This document shows, piece after piece, positions 61,172 to 64,000 of a stretch of 64,000 nt of DNA. Origin of the DNA: Longimicrobiales bacterium (GTDB taxonomy: Bacteria; Gemmatimonadota; Gemmatimonadetes; Longimicrobiales; Gaopeijiaceae); NCBI GenBank assembly GCA_028284495.1, contig JANQRP010000032.1:62001-126000 (forward strand), given 5' to 3'. Position numbers and translations under genes: made by a program. Under the pieces are notes generated by a model that saw nothing but the letters and a program-made list of their open reading frames with translations, had not been told where the DNA came from and did not search any database. Position 1 is the first letter of the stretch, and the number at the start of each line of letters is the position of its first letter.

Positions 61172-61921
61172 ATGCAGGGACTCGAGCTGAACGTCGGATT
61201 CGGACTGGCCTTCGTTGCCGGCCTGCTCTCCTTCCTGTCGCCGTGCGTCCTTCCGATCGTGCCGGGCTACCTGACCTTCGTGTCCGGGGTGACGATCGAG
61301 GAGCTGGCGGACGGGGGTGCGGCCGCCACCCGTCGGAGGGCGTTCATCCACTCCCTCGCCTTCGGGCTCGGATTCGGGGTGGTGTTCATGACGCTCGGCG
61401 CTACCGCGTCCGCGTTCGGGCAGACGGTCACGCGATGGCTGCCCGCCATGACGCGGATCGGCGGTGGGGTGATCATCCTCTTCGCGCTCCACCTCCTGGG
61501 CGCCTTCGGGTCGATCGGCTGGCTCCAGCGCGATCGGCGGATGCATCTCTCGCGGCACCCGGGAGGACTCCTGGGCAGCTTCGTCGTCGGGCTGGCCTTC
61601 GGGGCGGGGTGGACCCCCTGCATCGGCCCGGTGCTCGGGTCGATCCTGTTCTTCGCCGGGCTGGAGCACACCATGCTCGAAGCCACGGTGATGCTCGGTG
61701 TGTACGGACTCGGGCTCGCGATTCCGTTCCTGGTGGCGGCGCTCGCCTTCAACTGGTTCCTCACCGGGGCGAAGCGGATTCGCGGCTGGCTCCCTTGGGT
61801 GGAGAGGGGGGCCGGTGCGATCCTTCTGGTGCTCGGCATCCTGATGGTGACGGGTCATTTCACCACGCTGAGTCAGTATCTTGCCGGTCTGGGCCAGCTC
61901 ATCCCCCTGGAGATCCAATGA
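61172..61921 (+). CDS. ccdA: Cytochrome c biogenesis/thiol transport protein CcdA
   Basis: A 249-residue inner-membrane protein with six spans. The two redox Cys are in LSFLSPCVLPIVPGYLTFVSG (first span) and AGWTPCIGPVLGSIL (fourth span). CcdA carries reducing power across the membrane to periplasmic thiol proteins, feeding cytochrome c maturation or disulfide reduction. The start ATG 61172 begins MQGLELNVGFGLAFVAGLL. The DsbA-like gene begins on its stop (ATGA), so CcdA probably reduces that partner. Confidence 0.95.
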   Translation: MQGLELNVGFGLAFVAGLLSFLSPCVLPIVPGYLTFVSGVTIEELADGGAAATRRRAFIHSLAFGLGFGVVFMTLGATASAFGQTVTRWLPAMTRIGGGVIILFALHLLGAFGSIGWLQRDRRMHLSRHPGGLLGSFVVGLAFGAGWTPCIGPVLGSILFFAGLEHTMLEATVMLGVYGLGLAIPFLVAALAFNWFLTGAKRIRGWLPWVERGAGAILLVLGILMVTGHFTTLSQYLAGLGQLIPLEIQ

Positions 61922-62730
61922 CGTCTCGTTCGCTGCTGCCGCTCCTTCTCGCCGTCTTCATGGGCGCCTGCTCGGGTGGAGACGACGCGGGTGCGTCATC
62001 CTCGGGCGCCGAAGGGCTGTCCGCCGAGCTCATGGACTCCCGCGAGGAGCTCGCCCGGGACCCGAGAACGCGCATGTCCACAGCGGGGATCGACCAGAAC
62101 GCCATCGGCGCGTTCCTCGAGTCGCACCTTCCGCAGGAGCGGGTGGATCTCGACACGCTCGGCTTCGATTTCGGTGATCCGAACGCGCCGATCCAGATCC
62201 TCGAGTTCAGCGACTTCGGGTGCGGGTACTGCCGTCAGTTCCACCTCGAGGCCTTCCCCACGCTCGTCGAGGAGTACGTGGACGCGGGCAAGGTCAAGTG
62301 GAAGTACATCCCGATGCTGCTCGGCATCTTCCCGAACGCGATCGAGGCGGCGCAGGTCGGCGAGTGCGTCGGCAAGCAGGGGCTGTTCCGCGAGGTCAGC
62401 GACGTGCTCTTCGAGCGGCAGTCCGACTGGAAGGGCGCGGGTGGCGACCCGATGCCCGTGCTGCTGGACATCGTCGAGCAGGCCGGCGGAGACCCGGCCG
62501 CCACCGAGGCGTGCGTGGCCGAGGACCGGCATGCGTCCCGGATCGCTTCCGGCACCGCCTTCTTCGCCAATTCGGGTGGCCGCGGCACACCGACGTTCTT
62601 CGTGACGGGATTCCAGCAGCCGATTCCCGGGGCCGTGCCGCTCGATCTCTTCCGTGAGGTACTCGACACCGTCTACGCCGCGTACTCGCGGGCCGAGGCG
62701 GCCGGGGAGCTGGGTCCGAGCGGGAACTGA
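61918..62730 (+). CDS. DsbA-family thioredoxin-like lipoprotein
   Basis: A 270-residue periplasmic lipoprotein (FMGACSGG, Cys about 18). The redox motif is FSDFGCGYCRQFH (C-x2-C), and the cis-Pro is in GGRGTPTFFVTG. A long helical insert (residues about 130-200, IEAAQVGECVGKQGLFREVSDVLFERQ) is as in DsbA-like fold disulfide isomerases. It probably works as a reductase or isomerase kept reduced by the coupled CcdA. Confidence 0.93.
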   Translation: MTSRSLLPLLLAVFMGACSGGDDAGASSSGAEGLSAELMDSREELARDPRTRMSTAGIDQNAIGAFLESHLPQERVDLDTLGFDFGDPNAPIQILEFSDFGCGYCRQFHLEAFPTLVEEYVDAGKVKWKYIPMLLGIFPNAIEAAQVGECVGKQGLFREVSDVLFERQSDWKGAGGDPMPVLLDIVEQAGGDPAATEACVAEDRHASRIASGTAFFANSGGRGTPTFFVTGFQQPIPGAVPLDLFREVLDTVYAAYSRAEAAGELGPSGN

Positions 62731-62876
62731 CCCCTCGACGGGGCGGCGGCGGGACGGCCGGCGTGCTGGCGCGTGCCGGCGGCGCCCGGCACATTGGCGC
62801 CGCGCGGGTCCCGTGCGTCGTCATCGGGGCTCGAACGTGTCACGACCCGTATTCCGTACCGAGCCCCGGAGTCATC

Positions 62877-64000
62877 ATGCGGCGCCCCACGCACGTCCTG
62901 TCGATCCTCGCCTTCGCCGTGATCCTCGCGGTTCCCGTCGACGCGCAGGACGCCGACGACGCGCTCCCCACCATCGAGGAGGCCACCGAGGGGATGACCC
63001 GCCTCGATGGCTTCATCCCGATGTACTGGGACGCGGAAGAAGAGGAGATGCATCTCGAGATCTCCCTCTTCGACACCGACCTGCTCCACTACGTGTCGCT
63101 TCCCGCGGGGCTCGGCCAGAACGACCTGGGCCTGAACCGTGGAGACCTCGGTCCCTCGCAGGTGATCCGCTTCCGGCTCACCGGACCGCGGATCATGATG
63201 GTCGAGCCGAACTACGCCTTCCGCGCGGTGAGCGACGATCCGCTCGAGGTGAGGTCGGTCGACGACGGTTTCCCGACCTCGATCCACTGGGGGTTCGACA
63301 TCGCGGCCCGGACCGGTGATCGGTATCTGGTCGACGCGACCGACTTCTTCATGCGCGACGCGTTCGGGCTGGCGCGCAGGCTTCAGGGTCAGGGCTCCTT
63401 CCGGCTCGAGAACTCCCGCAGCTCCTTCCATCAGCCGCGCACACGCAACTTCCCGGACAACACGGAGGTCGAGCTCGAGATGACCTTCGTGGCTCCGACT
63501 GCGGGGGGGACGCTGAACAGCGTGACGCCGACGGGCACGGCGCTCACGGTCCGGCAGCACCACTCCTTCGTCCGCCTCCCCCCGATGGGAGAGTACGAGG
63601 TGCGGGAGTACGATCCGCGTTCCGGCTTCTTCAGCGGCGGCTACATGGACTTCGCAACGCCGATCCAGGAGCCGCTCCGGAAGCAGTTCATCCGGCGCCA
63701 TCGCCTCGAGAAGCAGAACCCGAATGCGGCGATGAGCCCCCCGGTGGAGCCGATCGTCTACTACCTCGATCCGGGGACGCCCGAGCCGGTGCGGACCGCC
63801 CTCATCGAGGGCGGGAACTGGTGGAATCAGGCGTTCGAGGCCGCCGGCTTCATCGACGCCTTCCGGGTCGAGGTGCTGCCGGCCGACGCGGACCCGATGG
63901 ACGTCCGCTACAACGTCATCCAGTGGGTCCACCGGTCCACCCGGGGCTGGAGCTACGGCAGCTCGATCTCGGATCCGCGTACCGGTGAGATCCTGAAGGG
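62877..64000 (+). CDS. DUF5117-type zinc-dependent metalloprotease, 3' end outside window
   Basis: The frame is open from ATG 62877 to the right edge (374 residues seen). A signal peptide ends at VPVDAQ. The sequence, [41 protein letters not shown]-like, then [28 protein letters not shown] and [13 protein letters not shown], with [34 protein letters not shown] at the edge, matches the N-terminal DUF5117 part of large secreted metalloproteases. The zinc motif (HExxH) would lie beyond the window. The leader of about 145 bases carries GC-rich repeats but no clear terminator. Confidence 0.88.
   Translation, partial: [374 protein letters not shown]

Noticed and set aside
62673..63932. Long minus-strand reading frame near the right edge
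   Set aside because: It is the antisense of the DUF5117-type metalloprotease frame, which has a signal peptide and family matches and runs off the window end.
1..64000. CRISPR array, prophage, insertion sequence or integrative element
   Set aside because: No array of regularly spaced direct repeats, no transposase or integrase, no att-like duplication at the tRNA genes was seen.

Overview
This window is 64 kb of GC-rich chromosome from a Gram-negative-type bacterium. It carries a lipid A gene (lpxD), outer-membrane-like barrels, many lipobox signal peptides and a periplasmic thiol-disulfide system. The mix of GTG and TTG starts, tight ATGA/GTGA stop-start overlaps, secreted amidohydrolases, a secreted M28 peptidase and a DUF5117-type metalloprotease is typical of the Gemmatimonadota. 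That assignment is inference; no marker such as 16S rRNA is present. I see no phage, insertion sequence, CRISPR array or plasmid feature. Coding density is high and no gap between genes exceeds 300 bases.

Layout. 0-12 kb: end of an ankyrin-repeat protein; a membrane-anchored glutamate-synthase-like flavoprotein; divergent from it a DUF3179 protein whose reading frame is interrupted only by TGA at a conserved Cys position (candidate selenoprotein); an MscS channel; a zinc-ribbon protein; a Met-rich multicopper oxidase; an amidohydrolase; lpxD. 12-18 kb: small envelope proteins, an AraC regulator, a duplicated secreted protein, a tRNA-Glu/tRNA-Val operon with promoter and terminator, and a pterin dehydratase. 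18-31 kb: a minus-strand chain (plant-type fabI, class III aminotransferase, lipase, HAD phosphatase), an M28 peptidase, a ligA-polX-antiporter operon, an amidohydrolase and two paralogous lipoproteins. 32-37 kb: a PLP enzyme, sigma factor and anti-sigma factor, YbjQ, a PBP4-type carboxypeptidase and a barrel protein. 37-43 kb: a complete sufC-B-D-Rieske-S-U operon with a readable promoter and a possible operator, followed by ogt. 43-64 kb: mainly metabolic and envelope housekeeping: alcohol dehydrogenase, FadI-like thiolase, PqqB-like hydrolase, peroxiredoxin, DASS transporter, DUF1460 protein, bacilliredoxin, YtcJ amidohydrolase, M20 peptidase, ferredoxin, PduO, RDD and HD proteins, CcdA with a DsbA-like lipoprotein, and a truncated metalloprotease at the right edge.

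Most interesting observation. At 3109-3111 an in-frame TGA replaces the first Cys of the CxxC signature of a DUF3179 protein, giving U-x-x-C. A stem-loop starting 15 bases after the TGA has a 5-base AGGAU apical loop beginning 21 bases after it. That geometry and the loop G match the bacterial SECIS rule. Both halves keep family-like sequence, so selenocysteine insertion explains the locus better than two separate genes.

The suf operon, peroxiredoxin, bacilliredoxin, CcdA/DsbA pair and the candidate selenoprotein together give the window a strong redox and Fe-S maintenance content, but they lie in separate operons.
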